Source: Legionellales bacterium UBA4722 (GTDB taxonomy: Bacteria > Pseudomonadota > Gammaproteobacteria > DSM-16500). From it: a stretch of 10,748 nt of DNA. Shown here piece after piece: positions 1 through 6,949 of this stretch. The stretch lies in the NCBI GenBank assembly GCA_002404295.1, contig DHJK01000034.1, positions 1,152-11,899 on the forward strand, in the 5' to 3' direction. A model generated the notes under the pieces. That model was given only the letters and a program-made list of their open reading frames with translations. It made no database searches and was not told where the DNA came from. The first letter of the stretch is position 1. Every line of letters starts with the position of its first letter. The position numbers and the translations under genes are program-made.

Positions 1-72
1 GGGGAGAGGTGTCCTAAGCGGCTGCGTATTTATAAAAAACTTCACCTTATAGATACCAAAAAAAACATGTAA

Positions 73-114
73 CTACCCACAACTTATCCACAGGAATCCC
101 ACACCTTACCCACT
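73..114 (+). promoter_or_regulatory. Tandem array of four DnaA-box-like sites upstream of nrdA
   Basis: Four 9-mers start at 73, 84, 95 and 106, so each begins exactly 11 bp after the last (9-bp box plus 2-bp spacer), all in the same orientation. They read CTACCCACA, TTATCCACA, AATCCCACA and TTACCCACT. The second is a perfect match to the DnaA consensus TTATCCACA; the first and fourth match 7 of 9, the third 5 of 9. DnaA regulation of nrdAB through upstream boxes is known in E. coli, and same-strand boxes with 2-bp spacing are the arrangement that loads DnaA cooperatively in E. coli oriC. Binding here is inferred. Confidence 0.7.
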
Positions 115-130
115 TGCGCTATTCAGAAAT

Positions 131-177
131 ATACAGTATCTTGTGTTCATCCAGATAAAAATATCTATATATTGTAG
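131..177 (+). promoter_or_regulatory. Pair of NrdR boxes upstream of nrdAB
   Basis: Two 16-bp sites resemble the NrdR palindrome acaCwAtATaTwGtgt. Box 1 (131-146, ATACAGTATCTTGTGT) matches 13 of 16 by eye, and box 2 (162-177, TATCTATATATTGTAG) about 12 of 16. Both keep the key C and G of the inner palindrome. Their starts are 31 bp apart, the canonical three-turn spacing for tandem NrdR boxes. Box 2 covers the proposed -35, which fits repression of nrdAB when dATP is high. The nrdR gene itself is not in the window. Confidence 0.82.
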
Positions 178-200
178 TTTTCATAAAAAATCTCTATATA
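172..200 (+). promoter_or_regulatory. Predicted sigma70 promoter of nrdAB
   Basis: A -35 TTGTAG (172-177) and a -10 TATATA (195-200) are separated by 17 bp, which predicts transcription start near 207 and a leader of roughly 38 nt. The -35 is the right half of NrdR box 2. A second option is TTGTGT (141-146) with TCTATA (164-169), also spaced 17 bp and also inside the NrdR sites. No experimental start is available. Confidence 0.6.
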
Positions 201-244
201 GTATAAGCACTTAAACAATTTTAACAGCGCTCGGGAGGAGCCAA

Positions 245-3067
245 ATGGAAACTGTAATGTCACGCACAAACGCTTCAAATAAAACACCTCACTTTGACAT
301 CAATATCACAGCGCCAGGCAACTTAAAAGTGATTCGCCGTAACGGCACCCTGACCCCTTTTGATGCCAATAAAATTGCGATCGCCATGACTAAAGCATTT
401 CTGGCTGTAGAAGGTACTTCTGCTGCAGGCTCTGCGCGTATTCATGAGACCGTAAAAAACCTTGTTACCCAGATTTCAGAATCTTTTAATCGTCGCATGC
501 CGGGTGGCGGCACAATCCATATTGAAGATATTCAAGATCAAGTAGAGCTTTTATTAATGCGCAGCGGCGAACATAAAATTGCCCGCGCGTATGTGCTCTA
601 CCGTGAAGAACGCCGTAAAGTGCGTGAGCAAGAAGAAACAGAGACAGGCACTGGCCGTCAACAATTAAATGTCACGCTACACGATGGAAAAATAGTTCCG
701 CTTGATACCAATCGACTTACGCATCTTGTTAACAGTGCATGCGCTGGTTTAATAGATGTGTCGGCAGAGCTTATTATTGAAGATACAAAACGTAATCTTT
801 TTGACAACGTACCTGTTGATCAAGTCAGCAAATCACTGATCATGTCGGCGCGTGTTCTTATTGAGCAAGAGCCCAATTACAGCCTGGTCGCAGCACGCTT
901 GCTTTTGGATGATCTACGTAGTGAAGCGCTTAGTTTTTTAGGTATTAAAGATAAAGCCACTTTTGAAGAAATGTCCACGCTATATGACACTTATCTCAAA
1001 GCGTATATTGAGCGTGGTGTTCAATTAGAATTGCTAGATAAAAAAATGCAATCCTTTGATTTAACAGAACTGAGTGCCGCCATCAAACCAGAACGCGATT
1101 TGCAATTTAACTACTTAGGCTTGCAAACCTTATATGACCGTTATTTCATCCACAGTCATGGTGTTCGTTTTGAATTACCTCAAGTATTCTTCATGCGTGT
1201 TGCGATGGGGCTTGCTATTAATGAAAAAGAAAAAGAAAAACGTGCTATTGAATTTTATAACTTACTATCTTCTTTTGATTTTATGAGCTCAACCCCTACC
1301 CTATTCAACTCTGGCACGTTGCGCCCACAATTATCCAGCTGCTATCTTTCCACATTGCCGGATGATTTGGATGGGATCTTTGCAGGTATTAAAGATAATG
1401 CTTTATTATCAAAATACGCGGGTGGTTTAGGCAATGACTGGACTAACGTTCGCGCGATGGGTGCACGCATTAAAGGGACTAATGGCAAATCGCTGGGCGT
1501 TGTACCTTTCTTGAGTGTGGCCAATGCTGCAGCTGTTGCAGTTAATCAAGGCGGCAAACGAAAAGGCGCGCTTTGTTCTTATCTGGAAACGTGGCATAAA
1601 GACATTGAAGAATTTTTAGAGTTACGTAAAAACACGGGTGATGAACGTCGTCGTACACATGATATGAATACGGCCAACTGGATTCCTGATCTTTTCATGA
1701 AACGTGTGCATGAAGAAAAAGAATGGACACTGTTTTCACCAGATGAAGTGCCTGATTTGCATGACTCTTATGGGAAAGTGTTTGAAGAAAAATATGTGGC
1801 GTATGAAGCTAAAGCTGAGCGCGGAGAAATTCAAAATTTCAAAAAATTACCTGCTATCAATTTATGGCGTAAAATGCTGAGTATGTTATTTGAAACCGGG
1901 CATCCTTGGGTTACTTTTAAAGATCCTTGTAACTTACGTTCGCCTCAACAACATACGGGCGTTGTACATAGCTCTAATCTTTGCACTGAAATCACATTGA
2001 ATACGTCACAGGAAGAAATTGCGGTCTGTAATCTGGGTAGTGTGAATTTAATTGCACATATGACGGAGAATGGCTTAGATTATGCGAAATTACGTCGCAC
2101 CATTCATACTGCAATACGTATGTTAGATAATGTCATTGATATTAATTATTACTCTGTTCCACAAGCGCGTCATTCTAATCTCAAGCATAGACCCATTGGT
2201 TTAGGGATGATGGCGTTTCAAGATGCCCTATATAAACTTGGCATCCCCTACACGTCTAACGAAGCGGTTGAGTTTGCTGATCGTTCTATGGAAAATATTA
2301 GTTATTTTGCCATTGAAGCTTCTGCGATGCTTGCAGAAGAACGAGGAAAGTATGAGACTTATGAAGGCTCACTCTGGAGCCAAGGTATTTTACCTATTGA
2401 CTCCATTGAATTATTGCAACAAAGCCGTGGCAAGTATCTTGATCAAGATCGCACGCAAACATTAGACTGGGATACGCTACGTAACCGCGTGAAAAAAGTG
2501 GGCATGCGTAACTCTAATGTCTTGGCAATTGCGCCAACAGCTACGATTGCAAACATTTGCGGTGTTTCACAATCGATTGAGCCTACTTATCAAAACTTGT
2601 TTGTTAAATCTAATTTATCGGGTGAGTTTACTATCATTAATCCTTTCCTTGTTGCTGATCTAAAAGAGGCTAATTTATGGGATGAAGTGATGGTGAATGA
2701 TTTGAAATACTACAATGGCAGTGTTTCTAAGATTGATCGAATCCCTGATGCTATCAAACAATTGTATGCGACGGCGTTTGAAATTGATCCTTCTTGGTTA
2801 GTTATTGCAGCTTCTCATCGACAAAAATGGTTAGACCAAGCGCAATCACTGAATCTGTATATGGCACAACCTTCTGGCAAGAAATTAGATCAGCTCTATC
2901 GTCTTGCTTGGATTAAAGGTCTTAAAACAACTTACTATTTACGTAGTATGGGTGCGACGAATACAGAAAAATCGACTATTCATAATGGGGCACTCAATGC
3001 GGTGCAAGCAGATGCTGAACCCAAGGCTTGTTTGATCACTGATCCGACTTGCGAAGCGTGTCAATAA
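245..3067 (+). CDS. nrdA: Class Ia ribonucleoside-diphosphate reductase, alpha (large) subunit
   Basis: The product (940 aa) reduces ribonucleoside diphosphates to deoxyribonucleotides with NrdB. An N-terminal ATP-cone (about residues 28-120, starting VIRRNG) senses ATP/dATP. A second, degenerate cone follows (about 141-230; VTLHDGKI where the basic residues of the first should be), as in the long Pseudomonas-type NrdA. Catalytic residues by alignment with E. coli NrdA are C366 (SSCYL), N578-C580-E582 (NLCTE) and C595 (AVCNLGS). The radical-transfer pair is Y897-Y898 (TTYYLRSMGA), and the C-terminal redox pair is C936/C939 (CEACQ). E. coli NrdA is 761 aa; the extra length is mostly the second cone and insertions. 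The start is chosen from the strong GGGAGGAG at 233-240; an in-frame ATG at 257 is less well placed. nrdB follows 16 bp downstream. Confidence 0.97.
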   Translation: METVMSRTNASNKTPHFDINITAPGNLKVIRRNGTLTPFDANKIAIAMTKAFLAVEGTSAAGSARIHETVKNLVTQISESFNRRMPGGGTIHIEDIQDQVELLLMRSGEHKIARAYVLYREERRKVREQEETETGTGRQQLNVTLHDGKIVPLDTNRLTHLVNSACAGLIDVSAELIIEDTKRNLFDNVPVDQVSKSLIMSARVLIEQEPNYSLVAARLLLDDLRSEALSFLGIKDKATFEEMSTLYDTYLKAYIERGVQLELLDKKMQSFDLTELSAAIKPERDLQFNYLGLQTLYDRYFIHSHGVRFELPQVFFMRVAMGLAINEKEKEKRAIEFYNLLSSFDFMSSTPTLFNSGTLRPQLSSCYLSTLPDDLDGIFAGIKDNALLSKYAGGLGNDWTNVRAMGARIKGTNGKSLGVVPFLSVANAAAVAVNQGGKRKGALCSYLETWHKDIEEFLELRKNTGDERRRTHDMNTANWIPDLFMKRVHEEKEWTLFSPDEVPDLHDSYGKVFEEKYVAYEAKAERGEIQNFKKLPAINLWRKMLSMLFETGHPWVTFKDPCNLRSPQQHTGVVHSSNLCTEITLNTSQEEIAVCNLGSVNLIAHMTENGLDYAKLRRTIHTAIRMLDNVIDINYYSVPQARHSNLKHRPIGLGMMAFQDALYKLGIPYTSNEAVEFADRSMENISYFAIEASAMLAEERGKYETYEGSLWSQGILPIDSIELLQQSRGKYLDQDRTQTLDWDTLRNRVKKVGMRNSNVLAIAPTATIANICGVSQSIEPTYQNLFVKSNLSGEFTIINPFLVADLKEANLWDEVMVNDLKYYNGSVSKIDRIPDAIKQLYATAFEIDPSWLVIAASHRQKWLDQAQSLNLYMAQPSGKKLDQLYRLAWIKGLKTTYYLRSMGATNTEKSTIHNGALNAVQADAEPKACLITDPTCEACQ

Positions 3068-3083
3068 ATTGGAGAAGAAAATA

Positions 3084-4193
3084 ATGTCGACTGCACATAT
3101 TAACCCCCCTACGATGAATTCATCCGCAGGCGGTGCAACAGGCTTAGAAGTGTTGGAAATGGGAGCAGCAAGGATTCGTGTTGATGATAAACGGATTATC
3201 AATTGCCGTGCTGATCTCAATCAATTAGTGCCCTTTAAATATAAATGGGCATGGCAGAAATATTTGGATGCCTGCGCTAACCATTGGATGCCGAATGAAA
3301 TTAATATGTCGGCTGATATTGCGCTTTGGAAAGACCCTAATGGCTTGACTGAAGATGAACGAATGATCATCGAGCGTAACTTAGGTTTCTTTTCAACTGC
3401 GGATTCATTGGTTGCGAATAATTTGGTATTAGCAGTCTATAGACACATTACTAATCCTGAATGTCGTCAATATTTGCTACGACAAGCGTTTGAAGAAGCC
3501 CTGCATACACATGCTTATCAACATGTGATTGAAAGCTTAGGAATGGATGAAACAAAAATATTTAATATGTATCGTGAAGTGCCTGCTGTTGCACACAAAG
3601 CAGCTTGGTCTTTAAAGTATACACAAAGCTTGGGTGATCCAAATTTTGAAACAGGAACTCCTGAAAATGATCGTCGCTTGTTACGTGATCTGATTGCGTT
3701 TTATGTGATCTTTGAAGGGATATTCTTCTATGTCGGGTTCACACAAATCTTATCCATGGGTCGTCGTAATAAAATGACGGGCACGGCTGAGCAACTGCAA
3801 TATATTTTACGCGATGAATCCATGCATCTTAATTTTGGTATTGATGTGATTAATCAAATTAAAATTGAAAATCCGCATTTGTGGTCTGAGGATTTTAAAC
3901 AAGAAGCGATTGATATGATTCGTAGCGGCGTTGATATGGAATATGCTTATTCTGTTGATACGATGCCACGCGGTATCTTGGGCATGAATTCAGAGATGTT
4001 TAAAGAATATCTGCAGTTTATTGCGAATCGCCGTTGTGTGCAGATTGGGTTGCCACAGCAATATCCGGGTGCGACGAATCCGTTTCCTTGGATGAGTGAA
4101 ATTATGGATCTAAATAAGGAAAAGAATTTCTTTGAGACAAGGGTGACGGAGTATCAAACGGGTGGGGCTTTGAGTTGGGATGATGAAGAGTAA
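3084..4193 (+). CDS. nrdB: Class Ia ribonucleoside-diphosphate reductase, beta (small, radical-bearing) subunit
   Basis: This is the ferritin-like subunit (369 aa from this ATG) that makes and stores the tyrosyl radical used by NrdA. The metal ligands align with E. coli NrdB: D107, E138, H141 (FEEALH), E211 (FEGIFF), E245 and H248 (RDESMH). The radical tyrosine Y145 is present, so this is not the tyrosine-less class Ic type, although the overall sequence (NHWMPNEINM near residues 66-75) resembles the Chlamydia/Pseudomonas-type branch. The acidic C-terminus GGALSWDDEE is the expected NrdA-docking tail. The start is ATG 3084 because GGAG lies 9 nt upstream; an in-frame TTG at 3069 would add five residues but sits before that ribosome site. 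The gene is co-transcribed with nrdA. Confidence 0.96.
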   Translation: MSTAHINPPTMNSSAGGATGLEVLEMGAARIRVDDKRIINCRADLNQLVPFKYKWAWQKYLDACANHWMPNEINMSADIALWKDPNGLTEDERMIIERNLGFFSTADSLVANNLVLAVYRHITNPECRQYLLRQAFEEALHTHAYQHVIESLGMDETKIFNMYREVPAVAHKAAWSLKYTQSLGDPNFETGTPENDRRLLRDLIAFYVIFEGIFFYVGFTQILSMGRRNKMTGTAEQLQYILRDESMHLNFGIDVINQIKIENPHLWSEDFKQEAIDMIRSGVDMEYAYSVDTMPRGILGMNSEMFKEYLQFIANRRCVQIGLPQQYPGATNPFPWMSEIMDLNKEKNFFETRVTEYQTGGALSWDDEE

Positions 4194-4221
4194 TTCAATC
4201 TGATCAGCTCAACCTACAGCT

Positions 4222-4333
4222 GTCATTGCGAGCGGCGAGCGAAGCAACCTAGTCTTTTCAGAGCTAATTAGAACCATTTAGATTAATAAGCAGTGCTGAA
4301 AGACTAGGTTGCTTCGCTCACGCTCGCAATGAC
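4222..4333. repeat. Palindromic MITE/REP-like element, copy 1 (complete)
   Basis: Left arm 4222-4260 (begins GTCATTGCGAGCGGCGAGCG) and right arm 4297-4333 are near-perfect inverted repeats of 37-39 bp around a 36-bp AT-rich centre. The pairing resumes weakly outward to CTAC/GTAG at 4214 and 4341. A second copy at 10665 has the same arms and, in reverse complement, a related centre: across 4251-4305 versus 10693-10747 I count 43 of 55 matches with no gaps. A conserved centre marks a dispersed element and not just a hairpin. It begins 28 bp after nrdB and ends 23 bp before the toxin stop codon, so it may also end convergent transcription. There is no open reading frame or transposase in it. Confidence 0.88.
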
Positions 4334-4356
4334 GACGGTAGAATAAGCTATTACAG

Positions 4357-4653
4357 CTATGGATGTTCTGTTATTGCTATAATTGTAATAACTTTTTTTT
4401 CAGGCCCATAATGCCAGAATATTCGATAAGCGGCAGGCGTATTATTCTCAGCATAGGCTTCAAAAATTTCTTCGCCATGTTTGCCTTGAAGAGAATTAAA
4501 TTTATGCGTGTTAAGACTTGGATGGCGTGGATTGGTTTCTAAATACCCTAATGCCTTGCGGACTGCTTTTAATCTTTTACTTAAATGTGCATTTTTTTCT
4601 AGGGAAGTTAAATCACTATCAGCCTGTTCAGTAAATTTCAACTCAAATGTCAT
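4357..4653 (-). CDS. RelE/ParE-superfamily toxin of a type II toxin-antitoxin pair
   Basis: The product is a small basic protein (98 aa). An early helical part (ADSDLTSLEK, then LSKRLKAVRKALGYLE, about residues 11-39) is followed by a strand-rich core with SLQGKHGEEIFEAYAENN, AYRIFWHYGP and VITIIAITEHP (residues 53-98). That order and the terminal strand pattern fit the RelE/ParE fold. Members act as ribosome-dependent mRNA endonucleases (RelE) or gyrase poisons (ParE); the sequence alone does not decide which. Its ATG overlaps the stop of the upstream antitoxin gene as ATGA, the usual coupling for such pairs. The coding region looks intact. Superfamily is fairly sure; exact target is unknown. 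Confidence 0.82.
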   Translation of the reverse strand: MTFELKFTEQADSDLTSLEKNAHLSKRLKAVRKALGYLETNPRHPSLNTHKFNSLQGKHGEEIFEAYAENNTPAAYRIFWHYGPEKKVITIIAITEHP

Positions 4654-4916
4654 TCTTCATCATCCATAAACTTTGCAAAACTGCCTCGTGACTTTGTGCG
4701 TGATGCAGCGGAGTCTTTTAATCCATTTGTAACTTGCTGTAATGCTGTTTTGTTTTCCCAGAGCCATTTTTCACTAGCGGGAATCTCAACATTAGGTTCA
4801 AGGATGATTCGACCATGATCTTTGGTAATCGTATAGCTACTTACACCTTCCGTTAATGCACCAAGGACAATCCTACCTTTTGCATCGGGTCTAACTTTTT
4901 TCAATGTTAATGGCAT
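4650..4916 (-). CDS. Antitoxin with AbrB/MazE-like N-terminus and Phd-like C-terminal tail
   Basis: Residues about 5-41 (LKKVRPDAKGRIVLG, then ITKDHGRIILEP) look like the swapped-hairpin DNA-binding fold of AbrB/MazE/SpoVT proteins. The second half (WLWENKTALQQVTNGLKDS, then RGSFAKFMDDEE) looks like the flexible helical tail that many antitoxins wrap around RelE/ParE toxins. Length is 88 aa. It would neutralise the downstream toxin and repress its own operon. GGAGG at 4922-4926 on the minus strand sits 5 nt before the ATG. It comes first in the operon and overlaps the toxin gene by 4 nt, typical of antitoxin-first modules. The family call is by pattern only. Confidence 0.78.
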   Translation of the reverse strand: MPLTLKKVRPDAKGRIVLGALTEGVSSYTITKDHGRIILEPNVEIPASEKWLWENKTALQQVTNGLKDSAASRTKSRGSFAKFMDDEE

Positions 4917-4928
4917 AAAAGCCTCCTA

Positions 4929-4972
4929 TTACTGTGTAAATTCATTATAGACTACGGGTGGGAATAAATCAA
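4929..4972 (-). promoter_or_regulatory. Promoter and possible operator of the antitoxin-toxin operon
   Basis: Reading the minus strand, a -35 TTGATT (4967-4972) and a perfect -10 TATAAT (4944-4949) are separated by 17 bp, about 30 bp upstream of the antitoxin ATG. Between the -10 and the ribosome site lies a small palindrome TTAC-N3-GTAA (4929-4939) near the expected transcription start, a plausible antitoxin operator. The promoter is well supported; the operator is a guess. Confidence 0.7.
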
Positions 4973-5051
4973 AGTGGGAGAAAGGATAAATGGGATAAGT
5001 AATCCCTATTTTTGACAATCTACTTAATAATCATGGAGTTAATTTTAAGGA

Positions 5052-5112
5052 GGAATACATTTTTATTCCCCTTTCCTTGTTTGCCCCCGGAGAGAGAAGA
5101 GACTTGGGGCAA
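5052..5112. repeat. Two short perfect inverted repeats downstream of bamD
   Basis: The non-coding stretch between the toxin-antitoxin promoter and bamD holds GGAATA/TATTCC (5052-5057 and 5064-5069, 6-nt loop) and TTGCCCC/GGGGCAA (5081-5087 and 5106-5112, 18-nt loop). They lie 30-90 bp past the bamD stop in its direction of transcription and could end or stabilise its transcript. Neither is followed by a clear T-run, so a standard intrinsic terminator is not shown. Nothing else is seen in 4973-5051. Confidence 0.3.
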
Positions 5113-5141
5113 TAGCGCCTTTGCGAGAATAACAGAATAGG

Positions 5142-5921
5142 TTATACCTTCGCTGCCTCAGCAACATAACTCGAATTCGGATAATTATATTGCAACACCG
5201 CCAATGCATCGACTTCATTTTGCTTAAGATGCAGGGCGCGATATGACTTCACCATCAGCACAAGCGCATCAGGTACAGCGGATGAGCCTTGGTAATGTCT
5301 AATCACAAGATTAGCCCGATTTGCGGCTGCGACATAGGCTTTCATGTTGTAATAATATTGCGCCGCTTCTAATTCATGATTAGCTAATGTGTTTCGCAGG
5401 TAGACCAGATATTGGTGGGCTGCCGGGGCATAGTAGCTATTGGGGAATTCGTGAATGACGTGTACAAAATCGGCATAGGATTTTTTAATTTGGCCCAAAT
5501 CACGGGTTGCCAAGTCCACTGTGAATACGCGCTCAAACACACCCATATTTTGGAAATAGTTTGCGAGGCCGCGCATAAAGTAAGCATAATCAACGTGTGG
5601 ACTCGAGGGGTGCGCATGAATAAAACGATCAGCGGCGGCTTCTGCTAAGGCGTAATCGCTGTTCATATAATATGCATAGATCAGATGAAGTTGTGCGATT
5701 TCGGTGTCATGACCAAAAGGATATTGCACTTCTAAGGCTTCAAAACGCTTAATGGCTTCTTGATAGCTATGATCACGTAACGCTTCTTCACCGCGCTGGA
5801 AGATTTGCTGCGCAGTCTCATTTTTATAAGTTTCTGCTGGATCTGTCGTTGTAGAGCAAGCAGCTAAAAAAGTGAGCAAAAGCACGACTGCGACGAGATT
5901 AACGTATTTGATGAGTTTCAT
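5142..5921 (-). CDS. bamD: Outer-membrane assembly lipoprotein BamD (YfiO/ComL)
   Basis: BamD is the essential lipoprotein of the BAM complex, working with BamA at the inner face of the outer membrane to fold beta-barrel proteins. From the chosen ATG the product is 259 aa (E. coli 245). A lipoprotein signal spans residues 1-21, with basic K2 and K5, a hydrophobic core, and lipobox LAAC with C22 as the lipidated residue. TPR-type helices follow from about residue 36. Family signatures include EVQYPFGHDTEIAQLHLIYA (64-83), DYAYFMRGL (111-119) and AEAAADRFI (93-101). The frame is open further upstream (17 more codons), but that would bury the signal peptide and run into the divergent rluD promoter region. 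The gene is divergent from rluD, as in E. coli. Confidence 0.95.
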   Translation of the reverse strand: MKLIKYVNLVAVVLLLTFLAACSTTTDPAETYKNETAQQIFQRGEEALRDHSYQEAIKRFEALEVQYPFGHDTEIAQLHLIYAYYMNSDYALAEAAADRFIHAHPSSPHVDYAYFMRGLANYFQNMGVFERVFTVDLATRDLGQIKKSYADFVHVIHEFPNSYYAPAAHQYLVYLRNTLANHELEAAQYYYNMKAYVAAANRANLVIRHYQGSSAVPDALVLMVKSYRALHLKQNEVDALAVLQYNYPNSSYVAEAAKV

Positions 5922-5995
5922 TTTAGTAAAATTCCATACTGCATTAAAACAATGGCGTGCATTGTACCTCAAATTTTGGCATTATCCACGCACTT

Positions 5996-6949
5996 ATGAA
6001 AATAGAACAAACAATCATTATCCCTGACCACTTAGGTGGCATGCGTTTAGACCAGGCACTCGCCAAATTGCTGCCTGATTATTCACGCACCCAACTTCAG
6101 GCTTGGATCAAAAACACTGAAGTTACGGTCGATGGCAAAGCAGCCAAAGTCAAAGATACTGTGATAGGTGGAGAAACCATCATACTGTCCGCAACGCTTA
6201 AGCCGCAGCCTGTCTGGGATGCGCAAGCGATTGCGCTGGATATCGTCTATGAAGACGATGCTTTGCTCGTCATCAACAAGCCCGTTGGCATGGTGGTACA
6301 CCCTGCCGCAGGCCATATGAGCAATACATTATTAAATGCGTTGCTGCATCATGCCCCTGCCTTGCAAGAGCTGCCACGCGCTGGGATCTTGCATCGTTTA
6401 GATAAAGATACTTCCGGTTTGTTGGTCATTGCTAAAACCCATACTGCGTTGATGAAGTTAAATAAACAATTAAAAGCGCGTACCATGACACGCATTTATC
6501 AAGCGATCGTTTTTGGTGTGCTCACCAGTGGTGGCTGTGTTGATCAACCGATTGGCCGTCATCCTGTTAAACGCAAATCTATGACGGTGATTGAAACCGG
6601 CAGACCTGCGGTTACGCATTACCGTGTGATGGAACGCTACCGCGCGCATACCCGCATTAAAGTACAGCTTGAAACAGGGCGCACGCATCAAATACGTGTT
6701 CATATGGCGTATGTGCAACATCCATTGCTGGGTGATCAAACCTACGGCGGACGTTTACAATTACCTAAAGGTGCCACCCCCGACTTAGTACAACAACTAC
6801 GTCAATTCAAACGCCAAGCATTACATGCAAGTGAGCTGGGTTTAATCCATCCCGTGACACAAGAACCGATGACTTGGCAAGCGCCTTTACCAGATGATAT
6901 GCAAGCGTTGATTGAAATATTAAAAAAGGATGCAGAGTCAAAAGCATGA
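5996..6949 (+). CDS. rluD: 23S rRNA pseudouridine synthase RluD (RluA family)
   Basis: The enzyme makes pseudouridines at 1911/1915/1917 (E. coli numbering) in helix 69 of 23S rRNA. Length is 317 aa. An S4 RNA-binding domain occupies about residues 15-70 (MRLDQALAKLLPDYSR through VKDTVIGGE). The catalytic domain follows with INKPVGMVVHPA (93-104), the signature HRLDKDTSGLLV with catalytic Asp136, and ETGRTHQIRVHMAYVQHPLLGD (226-247). RluD is preferred over RluA/RluC because of these motifs and because it faces bamD and precedes pgeF, the E. coli arrangement. The start is ATG 5996; an in-frame ATG at 5957 would add 13 residues that do not look like the family and overlap bamD's leader. The stop overlaps the pgeF start as ATGA. 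Confidence 0.93.
   Translation: MKIEQTIIIPDHLGGMRLDQALAKLLPDYSRTQLQAWIKNTEVTVDGKAAKVKDTVIGGETIILSATLKPQPVWDAQAIALDIVYEDDALLVINKPVGMVVHPAAGHMSNTLLNALLHHAPALQELPRAGILHRLDKDTSGLLVIAKTHTALMKLNKQLKARTMTRIYQAIVFGVLTSGGCVDQPIGRHPVKRKSMTVIETGRPAVTHYRVMERYRAHTRIKVQLETGRTHQIRVHMAYVQHPLLGDQTYGGRLQLPKGATPDLVQQLRQFKRQALHASELGLIHPVTQEPMTWQAPLPDDMQALIEILKKDAESKA

Noticed and set aside
1..25. GGAGAGGTGTCC at the left edge resembles the 5' end of a bacterial tRNA-Ser
   Set aside because: The similarity stops after about 12 bases; no D-arm, anticodon stem or T-arm follows, so no tRNA is supported.
30..120. AT-rich DNA next to the DnaA array as a replication origin
   Set aside because: There is no dnaA, dnaN, gidA or parAB nearby, no clear unwinding repeats, and the array fits nrd regulation better.
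191..206. A third NrdR-like site around CTATATAG
   Set aside because: It matches only about 9 of 16, lacks the conserved G and is 29 bp from box 2; it is more simply the -10 region.
4222..4333. A CRISPR repeat or an intrinsic terminator as the sole explanation
   Set aside because: The arms are inverted and not spaced direct repeats, no T-run follows, and a second copy with a conserved centre points to a dispersed element.
5012..5017. Consensus -35 TTGACA on the plus strand
   Set aside because: No -10 lies 16-18 bp downstream and no plus-strand gene follows.
5412..5648. Open frame on the plus strand inside bamD
   Set aside because: It is antisense to a well-supported gene, has no ribosome site and no recognisable protein features.
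5982..5990. TTATCCACG, one base off a DnaA box, in front of rluD
   Set aside because: It is a single site; one or two such near-matches are expected by chance in a window of this size.
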